From Candidatus Tectomicrobia bacterium (lineage in GTDB: Bacteria > UBA8248), in the NCBI GenBank assembly GCA_016192135.1, contig JACPUR010000037.1, positions 1 through 64,000 on the forward strand: a stretch of DNA of 64,000 nt, in the 5' to 3' direction. Shown in pieces: positions 22,417 to 31,376 of the stretch. A program made the translations under genes and the position numbers. The notes under the pieces are model-generated. The model did no database searches, was not told the DNA's origin, and saw only the letters and a program-made list of their open reading frames with translations. The number at the start of each line of letters is the position of its first letter. Positions within the stretch are counted from its first letter, which is position 1.

Positions 22417-23529
22417 TCAAGCCGGCGCCCCCACGGCCGTCCCCTGGCGGTGGGCCGCGGGCAGGATCAGGCGGGCCATCCGGGCGGGTGAGGCCACCTC
22501 TAGGTCCTGCGGCACCCTCTGGCCCGTCGTGAAGTACGCCACGCGGACCCCCAATTCCATGTGCCTTTCGAAGATTACACCAAACCGGCTGCTTTCATCC
22601 AGTTTCGTGAAAATGAGCCTGTGGAGCGGCACGCAGGAGAACCGCCCCGCCATCCGGGCCATGTCGTCGGGGTGCGTGTTGGCGGCCAGCACCAGGTAGT
22701 TCTGCCCGCGGCGGCCTTCACCGAAAAAGGACTGAAGCGCCGAGACGCCCGAAGGATTGCCCAGCACCGTGCCGGGGGAATCCACCAGCACCACGTCCGC
22801 CTTGGCGAAGCGCTCGGCGGCGTCGTCCACCTCGGCCGGGGAGCCGGCGGCGAGGAAGGGCAGCTTGAGGGAGGCACTGAAGGCGCGCAGGCGCTCCACG
22901 GCCCCGGTGCCCGGGACCTCGATCCCGACGAGGCCCACCTTCAGGCGGCGCCGGCGCGTGCACTCGGCCGCGATCTTGGCCACGGTCGTGGTCTTCCCCA
23001 CCCCGGTCGGGCCGATGAAGTTCGCCAGGGCCGGCCCCGCCTCCTCCGGGCGCCTCGCGCGGACGGGCCCGCCCGCCTCGAACAGGAAGGTCAGCAGCCC
23101 CGCCACGCGCTCGCGCAGGGGCTCGGCCGAATCCTTCTCCGAGAGGGCGAGGCTCCCCGCCGCCTGGGCGATGAGCTCGCGAGCGGTCTCCTCCCCCAGC
23201 CCGCTCTCGACGAGCTCGGTGTAGACCGAGGAGACGATGAGCGGGGAGAGTCCGTTCGCCGGCTCCGGGGCCGCGGGCGCCGCCTTGGGGGCGCGGGCGG
23301 GGGGCGCGGGCGCGCGGGGGGCCTGGAGCTCGGGCTCCGGGCGCGGGACCGCCGCGCCGCCGCCGCCGGGCATGGACTCGCTCCACTCGGCGGCCTCCAC
23401 CTCGAAGTGGTCCCCCTCCGCCCCCCGCACCCGCCGGGTGGCGAAGATGACGGCTTCGGAGCCGAGGGCCTCCCTCACCTTGCCGAGGGTTTCGCGCAGA
23501 TCCTTTCCGCGGAACAGGTGTCGTTTCAT
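22417..23529 (-). CDS. flhF: Flagellar biosynthesis GTPase FlhF
   Basis: FlhF is an SRP-type GTPase that sets the pole for flagellar assembly. The N-terminal B region (1-55, MKRHLFRGKDLRETLGKVREALGSEAVI) is followed by a Pro/Ala-rich linker (60-105), the N domain, and the G domain with P-loop GPTGVGKTTTVAKIAAE (near 172-188), DSPGT switch and TKLDE at the guanine-binding site. Its ATG overlaps the flhA stop by 4 nt, giving coupled translation. The length is normal. Confidence 0.97.
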   Translation of the reverse strand: MKRHLFRGKDLRETLGKVREALGSEAVIFATRRVRGAEGDHFEVEAAEWSESMPGGGGAAVPRPEPELQAPRAPAPPARAPKAAPAAPEPANGLSPLIVSSVYTELVESGLGEETARELIAQAAGSLALSEKDSAEPLRERVAGLLTFLFEAGGPVRARRPEEAGPALANFIGPTGVGKTTTVAKIAAECTRRRRLKVGLVGIEVPGTGAVERLRAFSASLKLPFLAAGSPAEVDDAAERFAKADVVLVDSPGTVLGNPSGVSALQSFFGEGRRGQNYLVLAANTHPDDMARMAGRFSCVPLHRLIFTKLDESSRFGVIFERHMELGVRVAYFTTGQRVPQDLEVASPARMARLILPAAHRQGTAVGAPA

Positions 23530-25613
23530 GCCAACCTCACGCTTCCGAGACTCTGGATACGGACTCCAGGGGCGATTTCGTTGTGGCTAAGGATCGCGAG
23601 CTGCGGGATGAAGCGCTCGACGAACTTCCTCAGGTGGCCCCGGACGGCCGGCGAGGCCAGCAGGACCGGGGGCGTGCTCGAGGTCTCGAACCGCTCCATC
23701 TGGCCCTGGATGCCGCGCAGGAGGCGGTCCGCCAGGGCGGGGTCGAGGGCCAGGTAGCTGCCGTGCTCGGTGTGCTGGAGGGAGCCCACCACCGAGCGCT
23801 CCACCTCGGGGTCGAGGGTGATGACGCTGATCGAGCCCGTCTCGCCCGCGTGCTGGGAGGTCAGGTTCCGGGCCAGGCGGCTGCGCACGTACTCGGTCAG
23901 GACGTCGGGGTCCTGGGAGATGACGGCGTAGTCCGCCAGGGCCTCCAGGATCGAGACCAGGTCGCGCACGCTCACGCCCTCGCGCACGAGGTTCTGGAGC
24001 ACCTTCTGCACCTTCCCTAGCGAGAGGAGGTTGGGCACCAGCTCCTCCACCACCTTGGCGTGGGTCTGGCCCACCTTGTCGAGGAGGCGCTGCACCTCGC
24101 TGCGGGTGAGGAGCTCGTGGCCGTGCTTCTTGACCACCTCGGTGAGGTGGGTGGCCACCACCGTGGCGGGCTCCACCACGGTGTAGCCCGCGAGCTGGGC
24201 CCGCTCCCTGTTGGCCGGCGTGATCCAGATGGCCGGGAGGCCGAAGGCGGGCTCCGTGGTCGGGATGCCGGGTACGGGGCTCTCGACCGCCCCCGTGTCC
24301 ATGGCCATGAAGTGGTCCATCATGATCTCGCCCCGAGCCACGTCCACCCCCTTGAGGAGAATCGCGTACTCGCCGGGCTTGAGCTGGAGGTTGTCGCGGA
24401 TGTGCAGCGGCGGCACCACCAGCCCCACGTCGTGGGCGAACTGCCGGCGGATGGACCGGATGCGGTCCAGGAGCTCGCCGTTCTGCCGCGCGTCCACGAG
24501 GGGTATGAGGCTGTAGCCCACGTCGAGCTCCATCAGGTCCACCTGGAGCAGGGCGTCCACGTTCTCGGGCGCGGAGACGGCCGGGTGCGCGGCCTTGGCG
24601 GCCACATCCTCTTCCTCCTGGCGCTGGACGTCGGCGGCCTTGGCCTGGTTGAGGTAGTAGGCCAGCCCGCCGGTGACGCCCGCGAGCAGGAAGAAGGGGA
24701 GCTGCGGCAGCCCGGGGAACATCCCCAGCACGAACAGAAGCCCCGAGGCCACCCCGATGGCCCGGGTGTGGCCGAGGAGCTGGGCACTCATGGTGGCGCC
24801 CAGGTGGGTGCTCTCGCCCGAGCGGGTCACCACGATGCCCGCCGCCGTCGAGATGAGGAGCGCGGGGATCTGGGCCACGAGGCCGTCGCCCACCGTCAGG
24901 ATGGCGTAGGTCGCGGCCGCCCGGGCGAGCGGCATCCCCTGTTGGAATACGCCGATGGCCAGGCCGCCGAGGAGGTTGATAAAGGTGATGACGAGGCCGG
25001 CCACGGCGTCGCCGCGGACGAACTTGCTGGCGCCGTCCATCGCGCCGAAGAAATCCGCCTCCCTGCTGATCTGGGAGCGGCGGCGGCGGGCCTCCGCCTC
25101 GTTGATGAGGCCGGCGTTCAGGTCCGCGTCGATGGCCATCTGCTTGCCCGGGATGGCGTCCAGGGTGAACCGCGCGGCCACCTCGGCCACGCGCCCGGCG
25201 CCCTTGGTGATGACCACGAAGTTGATGATGACGAGGATGAGGAAGACGACGAGGCCGACGACGTAGTTCCCCCCGACGACGAAGTTGCCGAACGCCTGGA
25301 TCACCTGCCCCGCCGCCCCCGGCCCCTCGGAGCCCTGCGTGAGGATAAGGCGGGTCGAGGCCACGTTGAGGGAGAGGCGGAAGAGCGTCGTGACCAGCAG
25401 GAGCGAGGGGAAGACGCTGAACTCCAGGGGCTCCGTCGTGTAGAGGGAGACGAGGAGCACCACGATGCCGAAGGTGATGCTGAACGAGAGCAGCGCGTCC
25501 AGCATGGGCGCGGGCACGGGGATGATCATGACGACCAGGATCCCCACGATCCCGAGGGCCATGGCGATGTCGCTGTTCCGCGTCAGCCTCGCGATTCCAG
25601 CCGCCTCGTTCAT
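23526..25613 (-). CDS. flhA: Flagellar export gate protein FlhA
   Basis: FlhA is the nonameric gate of the flagellar type III export apparatus. The 695-aa protein has eight membrane helices in residues 1-330 with the conserved FHIPEP-type loop (GAGRVAEVAARFTLDAIPGKQMAIDADLNAGLI) and a C-terminal cytoplasmic domain (about 345-695) that docks substrate-chaperone pairs. Size and motif order are standard. It begins the flhA-flhF-flhG-small membrane protein-fliA series; a 224-bp repeat-bearing gap separates it from flhB. Confidence 0.98.
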   Translation of the reverse strand: MNEAAGIARLTRNSDIAMALGIVGILVVMIIPVPAPMLDALLSFSITFGIVVLLVSLYTTEPLEFSVFPSLLLVTTLFRLSLNVASTRLILTQGSEGPGAAGQVIQAFGNFVVGGNYVVGLVVFLILVIINFVVITKGAGRVAEVAARFTLDAIPGKQMAIDADLNAGLINEAEARRRRSQISREADFFGAMDGASKFVRGDAVAGLVITFINLLGGLAIGVFQQGMPLARAAATYAILTVGDGLVAQIPALLISTAAGIVVTRSGESTHLGATMSAQLLGHTRAIGVASGLLFVLGMFPGLPQLPFFLLAGVTGGLAYYLNQAKAADVQRQEEEDVAAKAAHPAVSAPENVDALLQVDLMELDVGYSLIPLVDARQNGELLDRIRSIRRQFAHDVGLVVPPLHIRDNLQLKPGEYAILLKGVDVARGEIMMDHFMAMDTGAVESPVPGIPTTEPAFGLPAIWITPANRERAQLAGYTVVEPATVVATHLTEVVKKHGHELLTRSEVQRLLDKVGQTHAKVVEELVPNLLSLGKVQKVLQNLVREGVSVRDLVSILEALADYAVISQDPDVLTEYVRSRLARNLTSQHAGETGSISVITLDPEVERSVVGSLQHTEHGSYLALDPALADRLLRGIQGQMERFETSSTPPVLLASPAVRGHLRKFVERFIPQLAILSHNEIAPGVRIQSLGSVRLA

Positions 25614-25720
25614 TCTCCCCTCTCCCGGGCCGGTTTCATGCGCAATTCACGCCTTTCGACCTCGAGCCCCGTGCGGCCGGCGGCGCCCCTTGCGCCCTCA
25701 CCCCGGCCTCCGATCGGTCT

Positions 25721-25791
25721 GTAGGGGCGATGCTTGTCATCGCCCTCTTCAACCGGCGCCCGCTTGGGGCGAACACGAGGTTCGCCCCTAC
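25721..25791. repeat. TAGGGGCG-family paired hairpin element
   Basis: GTAGGGGCGATGCTTGTCATCGCCC starts a first hairpin; after about 20 nt a second hairpin GGGGCGAACACGAGGTTCGCCCC ends in CTAC. The outer 11 nt of the element are inverted repeats of each other. It lies in the flhB-flhA gap (25614-25837), where nothing else was recognised. Confidence 0.9.
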
Positions 25792-25837
25792 AGGGGCCGC
25801 CCTCATCCCGGCGAATGCGCCTTCCGTCCCTCGTCAT

Positions 25838-26902
25838 CTAGGCCGCCTCGCGCTTGAGCGTATAGACGTAGGCCAGGATCTCGGCCACGGCCTTGTAGAA
25901 CTCCGCCGGGATGGCCTGGCCGATCTGGACGGCGCGGTAGAGGCCGCGCGCCAGGGGCTTGTTCTCGATCTGGGGGACTCCGTGCTCCTCGGCGATCTCG
26001 CGGATGCGCTGGGCGATGAAGCCCCGGCCCTTGGCCACGACCATGGGCGCCTCCATCTCGCCGCGCACGTAGAGCACCGCCACGGCGTAGTGCGTGGGGT
26101 TGGTGATGATCACGTCGGCCTTGGGGACGGCGGCCATCATGCGCCGGCGGCTCATGTCCCGCTGCACCTGGCGGACGCGCGCCTTGACCAGGGGGTCGCC
26201 CTCGCGCTGCTTGTACTCCTGCTTCACCTCGTCCTTGCTCATCTTGATGTTCTGCTCGAAGGCGTAGCGCTGGAAGGCGTAGTCCACGGCGGCGAGGAAG
26301 AGCAGCACCATCGTGGAGCGCACGATGATCTTCGTCGCGAAGTCGAGCAGGAAAGCGAGGATCTCCGCCGGGGGCGTCTGCGAGAGCTTGGGAAGCCCGG
26401 GCCAGGCCTCGGACACCGTCAGGTAGCCCACGTAGCCCACCAGGGCGACCTTCCCCAGCGACTTGAAGAGGTCCATCCAGCCCTGCTTCCCGACGAGGCG
26501 CTTCAGGCCCTCGAGGGGGTTCATGCGGCTCATCTTGGGCGCGAGGGCCTCGGGGGCGAAGAGCAGGCCGAACTGGACGACGTGCGCTAAGACGGAGAAG
26601 ACCGCGACGAAGCCCAGCAGCGGCAGGAGGGCCCAGGCGGCCGACTCCACCGCGATGATGAGGAGCGAGAGGAAGTCGTCCGGCGTCTCCAGCCGCACCG
26701 AGGCCGCCTGGAAGAAGTGCCGCGTCATCCGGGCGACGGACTCCCCGGTCGCGCCCGTGAAGAAGTAGAAGTAGACGACGGCGGCGGCGAGGATGGCCAC
26801 CGAGGCGACCTCGCGGCTCTTGGCCACCTGGCCCTTCTCGCGAACCTCCTCGCGCCTGCGCTGTGTCGCGGGCTCTGTCTTGTCGTCTTTCTCGGCCGCC
26901 AT
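25838..26902 (-). CDS. flhB: Flagellar export switch protein FlhB
   Basis: FlhB is the substrate-specificity switch of the export gate. The 354-aa protein has four membrane helices (about 30-215) and the FlhB-C domain with the self-cleaving NPTH motif (IITNPTHYAVAVLYVRG, near residue 266). It ends YKAVAEILAYVYTLKREAA. The order fliO-fliP-fliQ-fliR-flhB is the canonical gate operon. A FlhB-C-only relative is encoded at 17.5-17.9 kb. Confidence 0.98.
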   Translation of the reverse strand: MAAEKDDKTEPATQRRREEVREKGQVAKSREVASVAILAAAVVYFYFFTGATGESVARMTRHFFQAASVRLETPDDFLSLLIIAVESAAWALLPLLGFVAVFSVLAHVVQFGLLFAPEALAPKMSRMNPLEGLKRLVGKQGWMDLFKSLGKVALVGYVGYLTVSEAWPGLPKLSQTPPAEILAFLLDFATKIIVRSTMVLLFLAAVDYAFQRYAFEQNIKMSKDEVKQEYKQREGDPLVKARVRQVQRDMSRRRMMAAVPKADVIITNPTHYAVAVLYVRGEMEAPMVVAKGRGFIAQRIREIAEEHGVPQIENKPLARGLYRAVQIGQAIPAEFYKAVAEILAYVYTLKREAA

Positions 26903-26911
26903 CGCCTTCCC

Positions 26912-27688
26912 CTAGAAGGACCGCACCAGGCGGAGGAGGCTCCCCCCCATCGCCGTGAAGACCTGCCCGTAGAGCAGGCCCATCATCGAGAGCGAGACGA
27001 ACAGCGCCCCGAAGCCCACCGCCACCTGCACGGAGATGCCCACGATGAAGATGTTCATCTGGGGCACGGTGCGGGCCACGATGCCCAGCGCGAGGCTCGT
27101 CAGCAGGAGCACCACGGTGGCCGGCGCGGCGAACTGAACGGCGACGATGAAGATGTCGCGCGACACCTGAAGAAAGAGCAGGTAGAAGTCCCGGTTCGCG
27201 TGGAACCCCATGAGGGGAATGCGTCCGAAGCTGTCCGAGATGGCCCGGAAGAAGTAGTAGTGGGCGTCGGTCGCCAGGAAGATGAGGGCCGTGATCGCGC
27301 TTTGGAACTGCGAGAGCAGCGCCGTGTGGGCCTGGGTGGTGGGGTCCACCGAGGTCGCGATGCCGAAGCCCATCTGGAAGCCGATGGCCTCGGCCCCCAC
27401 CTCCATGGCGGCGAGGAACAGCCGCGCCAGCAGGCCCGCCGCCAGCCCCAGCATCACCTCCCCCAGCGCCAGCCCCGCGAGCTCGTAGAAAGGCATCTCC
27501 TTGAGGAGCATCGTCGCGCCCACGGTCGGGAAGAGCGCCATGGACACCGCCGCCGCCGCCGCGACCTTCACGGCCGAGGGCACGATGGGCGACCCGATGA
27601 CCGGCGCGGAGAAGAGCATGGACCCCACCCGCACCAGGATCAGGATGAAGCGCTCGAACTCGATCGTCGTGACGTTGAGGTACTCCAC
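26912..27688 (-). CDS. fliR: Flagellar export protein FliR
   Basis: A 258-aa integral membrane protein with six hydrophobic segments and the FliR pattern (FERFILILVRVGSMLFSAPVIGSPIVPSAVKVAAAAAVSMALFP). It belongs to the FliPQR core of the export gate. The GTG start lies 9 nt after the fliQ stop. Confidence 0.96.
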   Translation of the reverse strand: MEYLNVTTIEFERFILILVRVGSMLFSAPVIGSPIVPSAVKVAAAAAVSMALFPTVGATMLLKEMPFYELAGLALGEVMLGLAAGLLARLFLAAMEVGAEAIGFQMGFGIATSVDPTTQAHTALLSQFQSAITALIFLATDAHYYFFRAISDSFGRIPLMGFHANRDFYLLFLQVSRDIFIVAVQFAAPATVVLLLTSLALGIVARTVPQMNIFIVGISVQVAVGFGALFVSLSMMGLLYGQVFTAMGGSLLRLVRSF

Positions 27689-27697
27689 GCCCCTCTC

Positions 27698-27967
27698 CTA
27701 CCGGACCAGCTTCGGAATGGCCTGGAACAGGTTGGTCGTGTAATCCATCATCAGGTTGAGCATCCAGGGGAATGCCACCAGGGCGATGAGCACCGTCACC
27801 AGGATCTTGGGGATGAAGGTGAGGGTCATCTCCTGGATCTGCGTCACGGCCTGGATGATGCCCACCAGGATGCCCACCACCAGGCCTCCGATGAGGATCG
27901 GGCCCGCGAGCTTGAGCATCACCTCGAGGGCGGTCTGCACCAGGGTCAGGACGGTATCGGGGCCCAT
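27698..27967 (-). CDS. fliQ: Flagellar export protein FliQ
   Basis: An 89-aa protein with two membrane helices (ALEVMLKLAGPILIGGLVVGILVGIIQAVTQIQE and a C-terminal helix), the FliQ norm. Four FliQ subunits wrap FliP5R1 in the export gate. Confidence 0.96.
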   Translation of the reverse strand: MGPDTVLTLVQTALEVMLKLAGPILIGGLVVGILVGIIQAVTQIQEMTLTFIPKILVTVLIALVAFPWMLNLMMDYTTNLFQAIPKLVR

Positions 27968-27983
27968 TGCCGCTCCTCCGCGC

Positions 27984-28766
27984 TCAGCCGAAGCTCTGCA
28001 TGAGCGAGCCCACGAGCAGGGCCCACCCGTCCACCATCACGAACAGCATCAGCTTGAAGGGCAGCGACACGAGGACCGGCGGCAGCATCATCATGCCGAG
28101 CGAGAGGAGGATCGACGCGATCACCATGTCCACGATCAGGAACGGGATGAACAGCATGAAGCCGATCTGGAAGGCCGTCTTGAGCTCGCTGATCAGGAAG
28201 GCCGGGATGATGGTGGTGGTCGGCACGTCCGCCGGGGTGGCCGGCCGCTCCTGCTTCGAGAGGCTCACGAAGAGGGCGAGGTCCTTTTCGCGCGTTTGGT
28301 GGAGCATGAACTTGCGCAGCGGCCCCTCCGCCCGCCGGAGCGCCGTCATGTAGTCGATCTGGTCGCTCAGGTAAGGCTGGAGGGCCTCGGCGTGGATGCG
28401 GGTCCCGACCGGGGCCATGGAGAAGAAGGTCAGGAAAAGCGCCAGCCCGATGAGCACGGGGTTGGGAGGCGTCTGCTGCATCCCGAGGGCCTGCCGCATG
28501 AACGCCAGCACGATCACGATCCGCGTGAAGGAGGTCATCATCACCAGAATCGAGGGCGCCAGCGTCAGCACCGTGAGCAGCGCCAGGATCTGGAGCCCCG
28601 TCGCGACCTCGCCCGAGGAGGCCGGCGCGCCGAAACCGAGCTGCAGCCGGGGCAGCACAAGGGGAGCCCCCCCCTGGGCCTGCGCCCACGCCGCGCCCGG
28701 AACCGCGAGCAGGGCCGCTGCCGCGAAGGCGGGGATGCGGCGGTTCACGAGGCGGCCCCCGTCCAC
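27984..28766 (-). CDS. fliP: Flagellar export protein FliP
   Basis: FliP forms the pentameric core of the export channel. It has an N-terminal signal peptide, then MTSFTRIVIVLAFMRQALGMQQTPPNPVLIGLALFLTFF, the family signature, and C-terminal membrane helices ending near LVGSLMQSFG. Two starts are possible: ATG 28766, overlapping fliO by 22 nt, or GTG 28748, which overlaps the fliO stop by 4 nt (GTGA) and gives a cleaner signal peptide (MNRRIPAFAAAALLAVPGAAWA). The longer form is listed; the shorter is at least as likely. Confidence 0.96.
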   Translation of the reverse strand: MDGGRLVNRRIPAFAAAALLAVPGAAWAQAQGGAPLVLPRLQLGFGAPASSGEVATGLQILALLTVLTLAPSILVMMTSFTRIVIVLAFMRQALGMQQTPPNPVLIGLALFLTFFSMAPVGTRIHAEALQPYLSDQIDYMTALRRAEGPLRKFMLHQTREKDLALFVSLSKQERPATPADVPTTTIIPAFLISELKTAFQIGFMLFIPFLIVDMVIASILLSLGMMMLPPVLVSLPFKLMLFVMVDGWALLVGSLMQSFG

Positions 28767-30127
28767 TGGGGCGCGCGGCCCAGCCGCTCGCGGAGCCGCA
28801 CCACCGCCTTCCCCGCCCCGGCGTCCGGGAGGGGAGGGAGGCCGTCCGGGGCGGGCCTGGCCGGAAGGGCCTTGGCCGGAGCCGCGTGCCCGTTCGAGGC
28901 GGAGCGGCCGTTAGAATGGCCGTTCGCGCGCCCGCCCGGGCGGCCGTTCTCCTTGGCCGCCAGGTTCTCGGCATAGGCCTTGATGGCGGCGAGGGAGGCG
29001 GCGGGGTTCTTCTCCAGGGCCTCAGGCAGGGCCGGGGCCTTCTCCTTCCCTCCCATGAGCCGGGAGAGCTGCTCGACGAAGGAAGCCTCCCCGCCGTCGC
29101 GGAGCTTGGCGAGCGCGTCCCCGTCCTCGATCTTGGTCAGCATGGAGATGCTCTGGCCGCTGATGCCGACGACCAGGATCTCGCCCGCCACCTCGACCAC
29201 GGCGATGGACTGCTTGGGGGCGAGGTAGACGCGATGGAGGGTGCGCACCACCTTCGCGCCCGCGCCCAGCCTCTTGGCCGCGGAGCCGCCCCATTTCTTG
29301 AAGGCCGCCAGCCCGCCCGCGAGCAGGATCAGCAAACCGCCCAGCAGCCCTCCCATCCGGGCCATGAGACCCGCGAGGCTGGGGGCGCCCGCGCCCAGGT
29401 CGGCCGGGGTCAGGGGCGCCTGGACGCGCGGCACCGCCTCGGCCTCGCCGGGGCCGAAGGCGGAGGGGGATGCGGGCTTGGCAGGGACCATCGGCGGGGC
29501 GGCGGGCGCGCGGGGGGCCGGCACGGGCGCGGCCGGGATTTCGGTCTTGGGGGCGCCGGGGGACAGGGAGCGGCGGAGGACGCTCTCGGGCGTCAGGGGC
29601 TCGGTCTTCCCGCGGGGAGCGGCGGGCGCGGGCGTGACGATGTCGCTCTCGCGCCCCGCCTCCCGCCCGGCGGCCGGCCGGAGGCTGTCTCCGGCGAGGG
29701 AGGGAAGCGTGAGGGTGAAGGCGTTCCCGCTGGCGGTCACGCCCATGCGGTTCTTGAGATGGGCGATGGCTTGGCCGGCCCGGACGGTGAGGCGGAGGCC
29801 GTCCGGCTCCTCCTCGGCCTCGACCCGGCGGTATCCGCCCTGCCCCACCACGAAGTGGCGAAGCTCGCGGCCCCCGCGGGCGCCCCTCAGGAAGAAGGCG
29901 ACGCCGTCGCCCTCGGCCAGGGGCTCGGGGGCGGGGGAGCTCAGCGCCTGATCGAAAACGGCCACCAGGCGGATGCGATCCTCGCCCGCGTAGACAAACA
30001 CCTTCTGGAGGACCGGGGCGCCCTGGGCCGGCCACGCCCCGAGGAGGAGAGAGAGAAGGGCCAGGAGGAGGATCACCCCCCGGGCGGCATCACTGCCTCT
30101 CGCCAATTTCCCGACGATCCTCTCCAT
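28745..30127 (-). CDS. fliO: FliO-like protein with an extra periplasmic AMIN-like domain
   Basis: FliO assists FliP assembly and is usually 100-150 aa with one membrane helix. This 460-aa version has a signal peptide (about 1-36, ending PAQGA) and a beta-rich periplasmic region (about 38-150: VLQKVFVYAGEDRIRLVAVFDQALSS...) that resembles an AMIN domain. A Pro/Ala-rich linker follows, then the single helix (about 263-283, GGLLGGLLILLAGGLAAF), and the FliO domain (VVRTLHRVYLAPKQSIAVVEVAGEILVVGISGQSISML, about 292-345). The tail is low-complexity. Promoter and position before fliP support the call. Confidence 0.85.
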   Translation of the reverse strand: MERIVGKLARGSDAARGVILLLALLSLLLGAWPAQGAPVLQKVFVYAGEDRIRLVAVFDQALSSPAPEPLAEGDGVAFFLRGARGGRELRHFVVGQGGYRRVEAEEEPDGLRLTVRAGQAIAHLKNRMGVTASGNAFTLTLPSLAGDSLRPAAGREAGRESDIVTPAPAAPRGKTEPLTPESVLRRSLSPGAPKTEIPAAPVPAPRAPAAPPMVPAKPASPSAFGPGEAEAVPRVQAPLTPADLGAGAPSLAGLMARMGGLLGGLLILLAGGLAAFKKWGGSAAKRLGAGAKVVRTLHRVYLAPKQSIAVVEVAGEILVVGISGQSISMLTKIEDGDALAKLRDGGEASFVEQLSRLMGGKEKAPALPEALEKNPAASLAAIKAYAENLAAKENGRPGGRANGHSNGRSASNGHAAPAKALPARPAPDGLPPLPDAGAGKAVVRLRERLGRAPQWTGAAS

Positions 30128-30198
30128 GCGGCGTCTCCAAAAAGCCTTTCGTTCCGGGCCATTTCCATCGGAATGCCTGCGTCTTGCCCGGAGTGAAA

Positions 30199-30214
30199 AG
30201 CAAAGAGCGTACCA
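30199..30214 (-). promoter_or_regulatory. Sigma-54 promoter of the fliO-fliP-fliQ-fliR-flhB operon
   Basis: On the minus strand TGGTACGCTCTTTGCT is one base from TGGCACG-N4-TTGCT and keeps GG-N10-GC spacing. It lies 71 nt before the fliO ATG. Confidence 0.8.
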
Positions 30215-30466
30215 GGAGGAGAAAATTCGGCGCGGAGGAGGAAGGCCGGATGAAACGCGAGGAAAATTTTTTGTTACACCTTCATAATCAATATGTTACT
30301 TGAACATTAAGAAAATTCATCCTGAGAAAATATGGGCCCGGGGAGGCGCCGGAGCGCCAAATAAGCCGCGATTCCCAAGCATCGGGCAAGTCAGAGGGTT
30401 GGCGCGGCCAAGGGAACCGGCGGAGCGGGACATGCGGGAAAACCAGCGCGAGGGACAGGGCCGGAA

Positions 30467-30494
30467 CCCCGCCCGGAGGAGCCTCCGGACGGGG
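30467..30494 (-). terminator. Stem-loop after fliN
   Basis: CCCCGTCCGGAGG and CCTCCGGGCGGGG arms (twelve pairs, one mismatch) lie 3 nt after the stop of the last gene of the fliL-fliM-fliN-fliN operon. There is no U-tract, which is common in such GC-rich DNA. Confidence 0.55.
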
Positions 30495-30496
30495 AG

Positions 30497-30928
30497 CTAG
30501 CCCAGCTGCTTGATGCGCTCGATGGGGCTGATGACGTCGGTGATGCGGATGCCGAACTTCTCGCGGACCACCACCACCTCGCCCCGGGCAACGAGCTTGC
30601 CGTTCACCAGGATATCGAGGGGCTCGCCCACCTGCTTGTTGAGCTCGATGACGGAGCCCTGGCCGATCTGCAGGAGATCGTTGATGAGCATCTTCGTGCG
30701 GCCGAGCTCGACCACCACCTGGAGCGGGAGGTCCATGATGAGGTCGATGTTGATGGGGCCGGCCTCGTCCATGCCGGCCGCCACCCCGCCGCCCTCGCCC
30801 GCCCAGCCGGGCTCGCCGGCCTCCTCGGTCCCCACGGCCGCCATGATGGCGCCCGGGTCCATGCCCGCGCCCGGATCCGCCGCCGGATCCGCGCCCGGGT
30901 CCAGCTCCTTGTCGCCCCCTTCGCTCAT
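30497..30928 (-). CDS. fliN: Flagellar switch protein FliN (copy 2)
   Basis: FliN is a C-ring component. This 143-aa version has a long acidic, Gly/Pro/Ala-rich N-terminus (1-57) and a SpoA domain (62-143: [58 protein letters not shown]). It follows the other FliN after a 70-nt gap. The two share the core pattern but differ throughout, so they are old paralogues rather than a recent duplication. Confidence 0.95.
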   Translation of the reverse strand: MSEGGDKELDPGADPAADPGAGMDPGAIMAAVGTEEAGEPGWAGEGGGVAAGMDEAGPINIDLIMDLPLQVVVELGRTKMLINDLLQIGQGSVIELNKQVGEPLDILVNGKLVARGEVVVVREKFGIRITDVISPIERIKQLG

Positions 30929-30998
30929 GACGCCCCTTCCTCCGATTCTCCCGGGCGGGAGGACGGCCCCCGGATGCCCGGGGCCGTCTCGCGTTGTA

Positions 30999-31355
30999 TC
31001 AGCGCTGGGCAGTGTTCTCCAGCGGGCTGACGATGTCCGTCAGGCGGATGCCGAACTTATCGTTGATGACCACGACCTCGCCCCTGGCCACGAGCTGATC
31101 GTTGATGAAGATCTCGAGCGGCTCGCCGACCAGCTTGTCCATCTCCATCACCTGGTTGGACGAGAGGCGGATGAGGTCCTTCACCAGGATGTTCGTCCGG
31201 GCCAGCTCCACCGACACCCGCATCGGGATGTCGCGGATGAAGTCGAGCTCCGGCGGGATCTGCGGCCGCTGCTCCTCGATCTCCTCGAAGGAGCGCTCCT
31301 GCCGGTCGACATCGTCGTCCATCAACCCCATATCCATACGGTCGTCGCGTGCCAT
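30999..31355 (-). CDS. fliN: Flagellar switch protein FliN (copy 1)
   Basis: A 118-aa FliN with a short charged N-terminus and a SpoA domain (about 35-118: [72 protein letters not shown]). It lies 21 nt after fliM, the usual FliN position. Two fliN genes in a row suggest a C ring with two FliN types, comparable to FliN/FliY arrangements, but neither copy has a CheC-like domain. Confidence 0.95.
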   Translation of the reverse strand: MARDDRMDMGLMDDDVDRQERSFEEIEEQRPQIPPELDFIRDIPMRVSVELARTNILVKDLIRLSSNQVMEMDKLVGEPLEIFINDQLVARGEVVVINDKFGIRLTDIVSPLENTAQR

Positions 31356-31376
31356 GCTGACGCCTCCGGCTCTCGC

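Larger units (their letters stand above)
30128..30496. other. Intergenic region fliN / fliO
   Basis: No gene seen. Contents are the sigma-54-type promoter facing fliO, an AT-rich stretch (about 30,255-30,330) with no motif I can name, and a stem-loop just after the fliN stop. Confidence 0.75.

Noticed and set aside
25838-30127. Gate genes as part of a virulence injectisome
   Set aside because: All genes sit in a complete flagellar cluster with hook, rod and flagellin genes; no needle, translocon or secretin gene is present.
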